A stretch of 64,000 nucleotides of DNA from NCBI RefSeq assembly GCF_014805625.2, contig NW_023998605.1:703767-767766 (forward strand). Reading direction: 5' to 3'. Under the pieces are notes generated by a model. It was not told the origin of the DNA. It did not search any database and saw nothing but the letters and a program-made list of their open reading frames with translations. Shown in pieces: positions 10,661 to 20,625 of this stretch; within the stretch, counting starts at the first letter, position 1; the number at the start of each line of letters is the position of its first letter. The DNA is from Glossina fuscipes (lineage: Eukaryota > Arthropoda > Insecta > Diptera > Glossinidae). A program made the translations under genes and the position numbers.

Positions 10661-12004
10661 TTTATTTATCTATTTATACATTCAACTAAAAAACATTACA
10701 GTCGAATTCGGTGCATCTTAACACAAAATCTTATACTAATTCTTCTAAAAACAATAAAAAGGGAGAAAAAAAGAAGAAGAATAATAACAAAGCAAGTTTA
10801 ATAATAAATTAAAAAGTTAAAAACAATAATTCAGGTATAAATAAATAAAAAGGGAGAAAAAAAGAAGAGAAAGCATGTACACAGCTAGCACAGAAGCACA
10901 CCATCAACAAGAACAGATCCAGGTTGCAAGTGAACCCCTAAATCATTGCAATAAGCTTGGAAACCAGTACGTTAACAACACAACAATATTTTACATTAAA
11001 AATGAGATATTAAGAATGAAAGTTAGTACGACGTAGGTAAATCACGCATATTAAGCAAAGTTGATTTAATAGACTTTAAAGAGTCTGATAATGAGAGTAA
11101 GTGATAGACATCATTTAGGTTTCTGCCAATAATTCGGAGCAGGTTAAACAGCTCATAATTGTATTTAGATTGACTAAGCTTAATCAACATAAAGTGCCTA
11201 GAGAAGCGGTTAGGGGCTTTAAAGCTTATTTCACCAAGTAATAAAGGCGAGTCAATAACACCATTTATTACTTTGATTACAAAGGAATCGCCAAGTACAA
11301 ACCTACGTTTCTCAAGAGACGGTAAGGACAGCAGAAGCAACCTATTTTCATAGGGCGGAAGAGAGATAATCGGGTCCCAAATTCCTAAGGACAAACAGCA
11401 GGAATTGTTTTTGAACAGATTCAATTGAATCTACATAGCACCTAAATGAAGGAGATCAAACAACACAAAGTGAAAACAACTAAATTCAAGGACTGGTTAA
11501 AAATGTTTGAGATAACGCCACATAACTCGACAGCGCAAAATTTAAGTGTACATGATGGAATTCCATCGGGTGCAGGCGCACAACTATAATTTAGAGCGCT
11601 CAACCCTTTTAAAAAAGTCATTTCCACATATAATCAAAAATCAAATTAGTTATAGGATATGGGTAGTTTGCTAATAAATTGGAAATAGACGTCGAAAAGT
11701 TTTGTCGGAAGTATTTAGCAAAGAGATTTGAGATATTAAAATCATCCGAGGCATCATTAAAAGGAACATGTGAGGGATTTGTGGAGATTTTTCTTTTGGA
11801 ATTAACGAACTTAAAAAATGATTTAGGCTTAGCAAACAGAGCGGATTTAATAAATTGCAGGTATCTGCAATAATGAGGGAGTTAAATCTAAGCCTTGCCG
11901 CCGAGTAAGCGAAATAGTCGAAAGTAGCGTCACTTTTCGAACATTTTTTGAAAAACGTGTTTTTTCTATTCTTCTAATATTTAATTGTCTTACTAAACCA
12001 CGGT
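10661..12004 (-). mobile_element. jockey/CR1-like LINE, copy 3, internally deleted
   Basis: This is the same family as the copies at 5.7 and 25.4 kb, in the opposite orientation. The 5' end aligns from about 12004 (GTGGTTTAGTAAGACAATTA resembles 26850 onward), passes the DDFEISN-like segment at about 11740 and SCAPAPDGIPS at 11580, and stops near 11460. The sequence then jumps to the C-terminal LPPYENRL segment at about 11350 and runs to the 3' UTR, ending in TAAATAGATAAATAAA at 10661. Most of the RT, including YADD, is missing. The copy is more diverged than the other two. Confidence 0.8.
11023..11424 (-). pseudogene. C-terminal RT domain of LINE copy 3
   Basis: The frame reads SLPPYENRLLLLSLPSLEKR, DSFVIKVINGVIDSP and NYELFNLLRIIGRNLNDVYH. 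It matches the C-termini of the other two copies with many substitutions and one extra residue. The N-terminal remnant of the same RT is the separate frame at about 11610-11442. Confidence 0.8.
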
Positions 12005-12104
12005 AAGTTAGTTAAGTATATTGTAATGATATAGGCTAAGAGTTAGCCGATGTGTAGTGGAGATAGAAAAATGCGTTGGGTATTTAGGAGGATTCCCTAT
12101 GAAT

Positions 12105-12400
12105 CCTTCTCCAAGTGTAGGTAGTCCTACTGCTTTAGAGCCCTAATTTGCTCGGCTGCAGAACGCCAAGTCTATCCGTCTCATATAGTGCCAAAAGAAC
12201 TCGGCAAGAGACGGTCCCTAATTAAAGTTACGAGGCGGATAGAACGCCTTTATTAAAACAGCGAGTCGATACGCTTTGATTGAATTGTTTGATAGCAATT
12301 AAAATTCTTTATTTGCCAGGTGGAATATTTATACTTAAATTTATAGGTGATTTTATGCTACGTTATCAATTATTTTAATTAGGGCGCCTGGCATCATATT
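12105..12400 (+). repeat. Diverged LTR fragment of the tRNA-Leu-primed LTR family
   Basis: The order of shared words matches the LTR at 18770-19256: GCTCGGCTG, ACGCCAAG, CTCGGCAAGAGAC followed by GGTCCCTA, AGGCGGATAGAACGCCTT, GCGAGT, CTTTATTT, ATTTATACT, GCTACGT, and ATCAATTATTTTAATT. The homology ends near 12385. No gag follows, so this is a solo or truncated LTR. Confidence 0.6.
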
Positions 12401-12427
12401 GCATTTCGTAATGCAATACCCAGCCAG

Positions 12428-12508
12428 TTGAAGTGCGACAAAGTTTTTGTTTTACTTTTTTTTTGCTACAGAACTATGCTGAATTTGCATAATTCTGTCG
12501 CACTTCAA
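12428..12508. repeat. 81-bp element with perfect 13-bp terminal inverted repeats
   Basis: TTGAAGTGCGACA at 12428-12440 is exactly mirrored by TGTCGCACTTCAA at 12496-12508, separated by a T-rich spacer. It could be a tiny MITE or a hairpin-forming end. No convincing target-site duplication is seen. Confidence 0.6.
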
Positions 12509-14382
12509 AGTGGATGCATACGACGGTATGCGATCGCACTACAATATTAATAGATTTTAAGAGTGTTTATAATGATGTAAGAATAAGATTGCAAGCTTTG
12601 GCTAAAATAAAATTATTTAAAAAACAAATTTAACTAAAAGTAACAGTAAGGAATAGTTAAAAGTTATCATTAGTAAAAAAGACAAGTTGGTTCTTCTAAT
12701 GAACCAAATTAGTTCTCCAAGATGGGCAACATTGCTTGTTTCGAATATTATAAAACCTGTGATATCCGAAATCGATATATTCGGCAGATTCTCTTGTATG
12801 ACAAACTTCGAAAATTGAATTTGATATGACAACCTCTTTTCGAAATAGACTTTATCGTGACTGCGGCCATTAATGAGTTTGTAGAGTATTTTGATCTTCC
12901 AGATATTAATGATGATGAAATTGCAGAAAAAAATTTGGCTTATCTCGACAAAAATATGTGGGAGTTTGAGATATGAAAATGTGTGGGTTCATCGGGCTTA
13001 ATCGCTTTCTGGCGAAAGGAAGAATTCCATATCTTGACCTTAATTAATTCCTTAGAAGCACAAAAGAAAGCTCTTTCCAGAAATAACATTGAGGATATGA
13101 TGAACATTCTATTTCGGAATGTCTTCTTTTTTTTCTATTTATCTGAAAAGATCGCAACATGTTGTGTCTGCCGATTCGCTCTTAGACTGGTCCAATGATC
13201 TATATACTGTCAGAGCTTGTCACATTTAGACTGACAATATTTGAAAGCTTTCACCTAATGTCCTCGAAACGTGCAACTGTCATTTAAAATGCTGCCCAAA
13301 ATTAGAAGAGATTTCATCTGATTAAGTTTGATTTTTCTAATGTAGGGATAAATTTTTTGTTTGCAGCTTTTAGCAAAATAAACTGTATTTTTTTCTGCTT
13401 AGGTTGAAATATAAATTAAGATCGACGCACGCATGAAAAAAAAGGTTTGCTTTTACCGAGAGATTTTTTATAATATCTGAAAAGAATGAGCTATTAAAAA
13501 ATCGACGCCTTATTAAAAGTTATAAGTTTTATCGCCTTGAAGATCGTAAAACTTAGCTGACACAGATTGAAGGGTATACTTCCACTTCGTCTGTATTCAC
13601 CACCAACACTCGTTTACATAAAAAAGTCCACAGATGCATTTAAAGACTATTTGAGACGTATCTTGGGTCAGTTTTCTCTTGTACGGAACTGATTGAGATT
13701 AGTATCAACAAAAAAAATTAACATTAAGCTTATTTGCCAGAGTAAGTCGGCAGAGAACCAAATGTGGGAAGTTAGTCTGTTCGTCGTTTCTTGTTTATCC
13801 GTTCAACTTGGGTTTGCGTCATTGCTGTCTGCAGTTCCTAGCTTATGTTTTCGTTTAAATGGCTATGTTTTAGCAGAGACAACGAAACATATACATGATC
13901 CGACATTTTTTTAAAATTATTACGAAATGTCACGAGCTTTTGCTAGTTCTCTTATGAATAACAATAGGGGAGCTGTTAATTAGTGGTCATTTGACAGCTT
14001 GGTCATCCAGTCTCATCGATTCTGTTAATCGTTTCGTGCTAAGACGTCGCATTCTCTCAAACAAAATAGTATATATGTACGTAGCAAAAGTTCTCTTGTC
14101 ATCGTTTATATCACATTGAAGAATTCCAAATTTTATGTTAGCCAACTATTTTGGCAAATTTCAGTTAAAATTTTCGTATTACGGAATATGAAGAAATATT
14201 TTAGTGTTAAAAAAGAATTATGCTGTAGTTTATTATATATAGGTTCATCTAATTTACTTATACATAGATATTTAACGTGTTTTATCCAAAATGCCATATC
14301 GAAAATAACTTATTCTACGCAGCGCCTAGTTATATTATGCAATTATTATATTTTTAATATTCCAGAATTAAACGGTTAAATA
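12509..14382. other. Unassigned AT-rich interval with one unrecognised short frame
   Basis: A plus-strand frame of about 50 codons ends at 12976 and has a protein-like acidic composition (EYFDLPDINDDEIAEKNLAY, then DKNMWEFEI). It is unlike the surrounding noncoding sequence, but I do not recognise it. It may be a fragment of a transposon or host protein. The remainder shows no coding signal. Confidence 0.3.
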
Positions 14383-15431
14383 AATGAATGAAGATCAACA
14401 AGTGACGTCTACGCCAGCTGCAGTCGTCGTCCGTCGCAAACCAATCACTCGTTTTCTCCATAACCTTATCAAAAATTAGTTTCTTAATACTTAATGTATA
14501 TTGTCATAATATTCTGCTGCGTACATTTCATGTTTGTGTCAGTGTATTTCAATAATTTCGTTCTGCTGAGGCGGTTCGACTTCTGCTTGTTCTCTTTTAG
14601 TAGTTTCTCTCTGTTTTTACATTGAGACATCTTATTAACTTTAATAGCGAAAATCAAGTATGTCAAACTGGGCCTAATATTGAACTTAATAATTTTGTTT
14701 GATACTTGTTCAAGCATTTTTCTTTCTTTCTGAATTTTAGGTTATATAATTCTGCATAAACGCTCTTGAAAGATTCTGTTGGCTTCTGTTTGCTGTTCAT
14801 AAGCTCACGAGTCAACTTGTAGTCGCTATCAGCTGCCTTGTGTTGTCCTAATATCATTCCTTTGAGCGCGAAATAGTCAAAAGTTGGGTCACACTTCTGG
14901 TCCTTTAAGACCATTTGTCCGTATTGCCAATTACTCGGCAGTGAAACTTAGCAAAGAGTTCTTCGAAACTGTTGTCCCTATAGTTTTTCAATTCTAACAA
15001 CAAAACTTTCGACGGTTATACCTTTATCAGAATCATCGAATTAAACATGAGTTGCAGTCAAAATTTTTCATTTGACTACTGAATTTATTCGGGAGTGCAA
15101 GATGTTGTTGCTGTGAACTTGGCTGGAAATTTTTACTTCTGTTTCGCTGCTTCGTATGACTATCACAATCGGATGTTGATGTTATCACTGGTGCGTCCTG
15201 GATATTGCTAGGGACCTTTTTATTTTCAATGTGTCGTAATCTATGTTCGAAATTTTGAATTTTGATTATCTCCATGCTACTTAATGCCAGCTTATTATAT
15301 TGTTTCAAGGCTTTCATAACTTTTTTCAACACATCAGTAGTTGTTGTTCCTCTTATTGATCCTCTGTTAACGTTATTGTTGTTTTCTGTAAATTTATCAG
15401 GGTTAGTCTCCGTCTGAGTTATTAAGAACAT
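14383..15431 (-). pseudogene. LTR-retrotransposon gag-like relic
   Basis: Minus-strand pieces include a polar, Asn/Gln-rich N-terminal frame (15431-15033), a short segment with GITVESFVVRIEKL near 15020, and a capsid-like frame at 14914-14663. The capsid-like frame reads ELMNSKQKPTESFKSVYAEL, a helix typical of Ty3/gypsy capsids. Downstream at about 14455-14390 a segment reading FDKVMEKTSDWFATDDDCSW is nearly repeated at 57005-57065 on plus. Many stops interrupt the frames. The assignment to gag is by pattern only. Confidence 0.4.
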
Positions 15432-15840
15432 TACTCACTAAATTTTGGAAATTTCGAAAATGGATGCAAGATTGACCACTACTATAGGACTTAGTTTATT
15501 GTGACAAAACTCTTCTCTATCACAAACAGCAATGTTACTAAGTGAAAATTCGAGACCAATATGAACGTTGTCGCTTGAAACAATCGCGAGCAAATTCTGA
15601 AAGTAAAAGAAATTATACGCGTATGTGTAAGCGAAACAAAACTAGTTTGGTATATAGCTTGCACACAAATCGTCCCCAACGATTCGCTTTACCTCCCCGA
15701 AACACCATGCAGTTCCGGGACGACCATTTGTTTTCTTGTTATAATTTGCAAGTCATATATGTATTTTCAAGAAAATTTTGGGAAAAGGTATTTTTGTAAT
15801 TTTGTAATTTTTGTAATTTTTAACCTTAAATTACACCACC
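15432..15840. other. Unassigned interval between gag relic and SINE
   Basis: A short plus-strand frame (15542-15799) is rich in Arg and Lys but has no recognisable domain. No repeats were identified, apart from AT-rich runs and a short reiterated TTTTGTAAT phrase at 15790-15822. Confidence 0.25.
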
Positions 15841-16037
15841 ATCGTCTTTGAAGTATTATTATTGTTATTATTAACTTCGCCAGAGAAATAAATTCTAAGA
15901 CTAAACTCTTAAAAGCACTAGCATCTAAGACTATCGGCTTTTATTAAAAACCGCACTTGAGATTCGAACCCACGACCATTGACTTGCTAGTCGAGATTCC
16001 TCGCCTTCGGCTACTCAGGCGGATCGTCTTTGAAGTA
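15841..16037 (-). mobile_element. tRNA-derived SINE (copy A) with 15-bp target-site duplication
   Basis: The element body is 16022-15856 on the minus strand. Its 5' head is tRNA-like: a pol III A-box-like TAGCCGAAGG and a B box GGTTCGAATC are correctly ordered. It continues into TTTTTAATAAAAGCCGATAG, then TGCTAGTGCT, TTAGTCTTAGAATTTATTTC and a TAA-type microsatellite tail. The identical 15-mer ATCGTCTTTGAAGTA flanks it at 15841-15855 and 16023-16037, showing insertion by target-primed reverse transcription. The tail matches the 3' end of the I-type LINEs at 54.7 and 62.35 kb. Transcription would come from the internal pol III promoter. Confidence 0.88.
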
Positions 16038-16503
16038 ATAATTAAAATTTCAAGAACATTATTGCTATACATTGAACATTATTCACATTTTATTTAACTA
16101 CTATCGTTTATACTGTAACGCGTTTCCTTGGGCGGGGTATGACTCAGTCAATCCAGGATTCGTTGCAAGAAAATTTAGAAATAAAAATAATCCGGACCTT
16201 CGGGGGGAATGGTGTATAGCTTCCTAGATTTATTGTTTCCTCTTTTCTGGATAGAAGTACAGCAATTTGTGTAGAACTGGGCTAAGGCAAGGAACCAGCG
16301 AAGTGTCCCAACTTGTCGTGTTATTACCGGTTTGTTTTTTTCTTCTTTTACTTGTAAGTTTGGAACTTGCACTTCTTTTTCGTTACGCTTTTAATATCGC
16401 GGGCGCTGAAAGAAAGGACCGAATACGCTGCCAGTGTCATAGCTGCCTTAGATCATCCCTGGTTGGTATGTGAGTACGGAAAAAAAAATAAAAAAACGTC
16501 TCT
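16038..16503. other. Unassigned interval
   Basis: Short overlapping frames on both strands (16175-16555) show no domain. No coding region or RNA gene was recognised. Confidence 0.3.
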
Positions 16504-16828
16504 TAGTTCTTCAGGGATGGCGATTAAGCTAAACCAGCACATCCCCTATCTGTAAGTCACTGGTCCTAAAAAGTCCTTCAGGGATGGCGATGAAGCTAAA
16601 CCAGCACATCCCCTATCCGTAAGTCAATGGTCCTAAAAAGTCCTTCAGGGATGGCGATTAAGCTAAACCAGCACATCCCCTATCCGTAAGTCAATGGTCC
16701 TAAAAAGACCTTCAGAGATGGCGATTAAGCTAAACCAGCGCATCCCCTATCCGTAAGTCAATGGTCCTAAAAAGTCCTTCAGGGATGGCGATTAAGCTAA
16801 ACCAGCACATCCCCTATCCGTAAGTCAA
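16504..16828. repeat. Minisatellite, five copies of a 67-bp unit
   Basis: The phrase TTCAGGGATGGCGATTAAGC starts at 16510, 16577, 16644, 16711 and 16778, exactly 67 bases apart. Units differ by only a few substitutions (for example CAGAGATGG in the fourth). The array ends in a poly-A run at 16828. Confidence 0.97.
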
Positions 16829-17366
16829 AAAAAAAACTCTTAATAAAGGTCAACTTGTCGATTTGTCCGTGGGCACTTACCTCCTTAGTCGGCTATGACA
16901 CCAAAATGAACGAGTCTGTGCGATGCGCTGTTCTTTTATAGCCTGAGTCTCGCTCGCTTGCCCTATTGCCAACATGTTCTATGCGTTTACATATGCTTAT
17001 GAGTATACTTAGCTTAGGTTGGCTGCAATCGCAACCTTCGTTACGACTTGCATGATCCTGCTTATACATAACTTGATATCACTTACATCTAGCTTATTAT
17101 TATGTTTGTTCAAATTTCGACGCAACAGGCACCCAGGTACCAAATCGCGTGATTCAATCACGGTTAGGTATGTGAGTGCTTGTGCCTTCCTCTACCACTG
17201 TGTTTGCATATGCTTGTTTGCTTTTTTTTTTTGTGTGCTTCTACCTGTGTGATCGTGTCTTTGTACATTTGGTGTAATATTGTGTGTGTATTTGTGCTCT
17301 TTGCGCGTACGGGTATTGGTGACTCTGACGTTTATTTGTTTCGTCTGATCGTATATTCATTGTAGA
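16829..17366. other. Unassigned interval between two tandem arrays
   Basis: T-rich with GTGTG runs. The frames 17019-17252 and 17180-17365 are Cys/Leu-rich products of this composition and are not considered genes. Confidence 0.3.
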
Positions 17367-17865
17367 GCATAAGGGTTTCTACCTGATTATATACCCTAAC
17401 GGGGTTTATGCAGTAATGCGTACAATGTAAGCGTTTCTATCGTTCGCTTATACAGTTTTTAAGGCCTACAGATTTCTGTATGTTACTATGACCTAACAGT
17501 ACTATAAAATGCTATGCGTGATTCTTTGGGTATGTGAGTTTGCATGAGCGAGTATGCTTATGCANNNNNNNNNNTGCGTAGCATAAGGGTTTCTACATGC
17601 TTAAATGACCTAGCAGGATTTATACAGTAATGCGTATTATGTAAGCGTTTCTATCGTTCGCTTGTACAATTTTAAGGCATACAGATTTCTGTATGTTACT
17701 AAGACCTAACAGTACTATAAAATGCTATGCTTCTTAGGGTATGTGAGTTTGCATGAGCGAGTATGCTTATGCATTGCGTAGCATAACGGTTTCTATAAGC
17801 TTAAACAACCTAACGGGATTTATACCGTAATGCGTAATATGTATGCGTTCTTATGGATTAACTAG
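17367..17865. repeat. Tandem repeat of about 200-bp units, about 2.5 copies, with an N gap
   Basis: Units begin with GCATAAGGGTTTCTA at 17367, 17581 and (GCATAACGG) 17781. They share GTAAGCGTTTCTATCGTTCG, ACAGATTTCTGTATGTTACT and GAGTTTGCATGAGCGAGTAT. The first unit contains ten Ns at 17565-17574, and the third is truncated after about 85 bases. Confidence 0.92.
17565..17574. other. Assembly gap (10 N)
   Basis: Ten consecutive Ns lie near the first unit boundary of the 200-bp tandem array, so the true copy number may differ from that shown. Confidence 0.99.
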
Positions 17866-17934
17866 CGTAGGCCTGTGCAATATGTGTCTATACATTTTCT
17901 CCTTATACAAGTACGAGCATATTTAGTGTGTGTT

Positions 17935-18265
17935 TGAGATCATTTCAATTTTACAAGAATAGGTGTGTGTTTTTATGATCTTAAGTTAGTGTGTGTTTTG
18001 AGATTTTAATTTTACAAGAATAGTTTTGAGATTTTAATTTTGCAAGAATAGGTGTGTGTTTTTATGATCTTAAGTTAGTGTGTGTTTTGAGATTTTAATT
18101 TTTCCAGAATAGGTGTGTGTTTCTATGATCTTAAGTTAGTTTGTGTTTTGAGATTTTAATTTTACAAGAATAGTTTTGAGATTTCAATTTTACAAGAATA
18201 GGTGTGTGTTTTTGTGGTCTTAAGTTAGTGTGTGGTTTGAGATTTTAATTTTACAAGATATAGGT
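17935..18265. repeat. Tandem array of about 60-bp GTGTGTGTTTTTATGATC units
   Basis: The words GGTGTGTGTTTTTATGATCT, TTAAGTTAGTGTGTG, TTTTGAGATTTTAATTTT and ACAAGAATAG alternate through four to five imperfect units, with some partial units inserted. Confidence 0.9.
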
Positions 18266-18769
18266 GTGTGATCTTATGATAGGCATATTCGCTATGCGTT
18301 TTATACCATACATTTGGTGCTGGGCTGCTCATCTTCTTGAATCCCCCAACGGACGTGCACGGACAGATCGCATTTTTTAATTATTTCTCAGCTAGGCCGG
18401 GTTTGCCCTAATATGAGGTTCATCCAAAGCTCGCCAGTCGTTTGATTTGAATTGGCCGCTGTCGCATTCAGAAAATATTGGTTTGCTTCGTGCCATTGTT
18501 CCATTGAACCATACTTGGGCTCTCTAAAAAGAAAGGAGTTTAGTACTATTTCTACTAGGGTTTTGTGTATACTTATTTCGACCAAAATTTTGACACCTTT
18601 GCATTTGGATGCAAATAATTGTGCAAATAATTATTAAATATGTATATTCCAATGTGTTTAAAGATTGGGAGTGATTTATTGTGTTAAAGAAATCACTATT
18701 ATGGTGGAGATATTAATGTAACGTAGCGTATGTTTATTTTTTTGTTTTGTTTGACTCACATGGAAACCT
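18266..18769. other. Unassigned interval before the LTR element
   Basis: A minus-strand frame at about 18507-18388 reads MEQWHEANQYFLNATAANSN and ends RPS. It looks protein-like but is not recognised and lacks a supported context. Nothing else was identified. Confidence 0.3.
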
Positions 18770-19256
18770 TCCCAGGCGAGACGAGATGTGTTGACTGTTT
18801 TACCTAACCTACTCGGCTTCAATGCGCCAAGTGAAGCTGTCTCTTTATGAAGGCCAATTAGTCTCGGCATGAGACAGTCCCTATGAACCTTAGATTCAGG
18901 CGGATTGCACGCCTTGTTATTGTTTGCGAGTAAAACGCAGCGTGAATTGCTGTGATAACAATTGGTTTCCTTTATTTCTATTTATACTAAATTCTACCAG
19001 GTGTTATCATGCTAACGTAATCAATAATTATTTTAATTGGACTAAAAATGAAGCCATGACTATAGGTATAGTAACACGCTTGTAAAAATGTATATAAATA
19101 GAATATGTGTGAAAGGCAGAAGGAGTAGAAAACGAATTTTAAGTTCAGCAAAAATTGTGAATAATAAAAGAACTTTGAAGCGTATTTCTCTTGACCAAAA
19201 TATCCGCGATCCAGTGATACGGACTCTATCTTAAAAAGGCGGATTTCATAACAACT
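18770..19256 (+). repeat. 5' LTR of a gypsy-like element
   Basis: The region directly upstream of a tRNA primer-binding site contains a TATAAATAGAATAT promoter-like box near 19090. It ends with a CCGCGATCCAGTGATACGG phrase that recurs at about 23915, where the downstream LTR is expected. The body matches the diverged fragment at 12105-12400. The left boundary is approximate. Confidence 0.6.
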
Positions 19257-19270
19257 GGTGTCAGAAGTGA
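19257..19270 (+). other. Primer-binding site complementary to a tRNA-Leu 3' end
   Basis: TGGTGTCAGAAGTG is the reverse complement of a ...CACTTCTGACACCA tRNA terminus, which is that of tRNA-Leu(CAA). It lies 21 bases ahead of the gag ATG at 19291, the normal layout of an LTR retrotransposon. Confidence 0.75.
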
Positions 19271-19290
19271 GATCGTGGAAACCAAGAGAA

Positions 19291-20575
19291 ATGGTGAAAT
19301 TAGAAGATCAGTTTATACAGGAGCTAGGAAAAAGAAATCTTCGCACAATCGGTAGCAAAGCTGAATTAAAACAAAGACTGATCGAACTGCTAGTAAAAGA
19401 CAGATAGGGCCCATCGATATTTCAATTCGAATATGATATCGAGGGAACGGAGAAAGCCGACAACTTGGGAGAAACAGAAAATGTAGCTATAGCAGGAAAA
19501 AAACATAGCGAAGAAAAAGGCGAAGGTGGTGCAAGTATATCAAACGTTATGCAGTATTACCAACAAATGCAACAACAGACGCAACAAATGCAACAACAAA
19601 TGCAGCAACAAACGGAACAAATGCAACAAACGCAACAGATAGAATCATATATTGATGAGAAAATACAGGACAATCAACGCATCTTGCGAACACATATAGA
19701 CGAAACACACGAGCAATTGGATGCCAGAATAAATGCACAGGAAGAGAATGCAGACGCCTTGAAAAGAGGAAATAAAAGTCTTAAAAAAAAATGACTAAGC
19801 TACTAACTAACGACGTAACCACCAGCTCTATCAAAGTAAAAACATCCCTATTCGACGGCACAACTAACTTTAACGTATTCAAGCTACAATTTGGTGTTAT
19901 TGCAACAAAAAATATGTGGGATGATGACGAGAAAGCAGCCGCCTTAATAATCTCCTTGAGAGAAACAGCAACGGAAATTATTCAGATAATCCCGGAAGGA
20001 AAAAGAACGGAATTTGCAGAAATTATGGATGCATTGGAAAGGAAATATGGTAACAAACATGTGAAAGAGGTAAGCCACCTTGTCTTTGCGCTGCCAGAAG
20101 CTCAACGAAACGATCCAAGATTACGCTACCGAAATCGAACGCCTGGCCAATTTCGCGTATATCGGTGTGTCCGACAAGAAAAATTAAAAATCGATGCCTT
20201 TGATAAAGGGCTTAGTGACGCGGAGCTTAAAAAAACTATATGGACGTCACCTAAAACGAAGTCTACGGAAACGCTTGGCTTCGCGCTTACATAAGAAGTA
20301 GCTAGTGTGCTGTGGACGTCAAGCATGAAGGTGAGACGTACGGAAGTAACTAGCGAGAACGATAATTTGGATGTGGTCTGCGCGGCGCTTCGATAAGTCT
20401 TGCACGAAAAAATGCAAGTACCGGCTTCAAAAACACGCAAGTGTTATGTCTGCCAAAAACCTGGTCATTTGGCACGGGACTGCCAATTAAAACACAAAAG
20501 AACACACTTCACATCACCTACACGGAATATTAGTCAAGACGCCAGCGAAGTATCCAACGAACAGGCGTTAAACTA
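19291..20575 (+). pseudogene. gag of the LTR element, interrupted
   Basis: Gag forms the element's capsid. ATG 19291 opens a short SAP-like helix pair (LRTIGSKAELKQRLIELL) that ends at a TAG near 19405. A Gln-rich coiled-coil block follows at about 19561-19640 (repeated QQMQQQT). Next is the capsid segment TSLFDGTTNFNVFKLQF, with WDDDEKAAALIISL and MDALERKYGNKH in the frame from 19791. A CCHC zinc knuckle (CYVCQKPGHLARDC) lies at about 20438-20480. At least two frame changes or stops break it, so it is inactive. The order matches Ty3/gypsy gag. Confidence 0.75.
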
Positions 20576-20625
20576 AAAAGAGTTAGCACAGCGGGGCAAC
20601 GGCTGACTCAGAAATTTAGTACCCC

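Noticed and set aside
12857..13198. Acidic frame and following frame as a single gene
   Set aside because: No domain was recognised, the frames do not join, and no splice sites are convincing. It is kept only as a note in the interval entry.
14383..14478. Small plus-strand ORF beginning MNEDQQVTST and ending LIKN
   Set aside because: It is the opposite strand of the segment shared with 57005-57065, which makes better sense on the minus strand.
15958..16022. Possible tRNA gene on the minus strand
   Set aside because: A and B boxes are present, but the sequence runs into a LINE-like tail and is flanked by a target-site duplication, so it is a SINE. The cloverleaf is also imperfect.
17019..17365. 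Cys/Leu-rich frames as secreted peptides
   Set aside because: Composition follows T-rich, GT-repeat DNA, and no signal-peptide start or conservation is evident.
19547..19738. Hydrophobic Val/Ala-rich minus frame
   Set aside because: It is the complement of the Gln-rich gag coiled-coil block.
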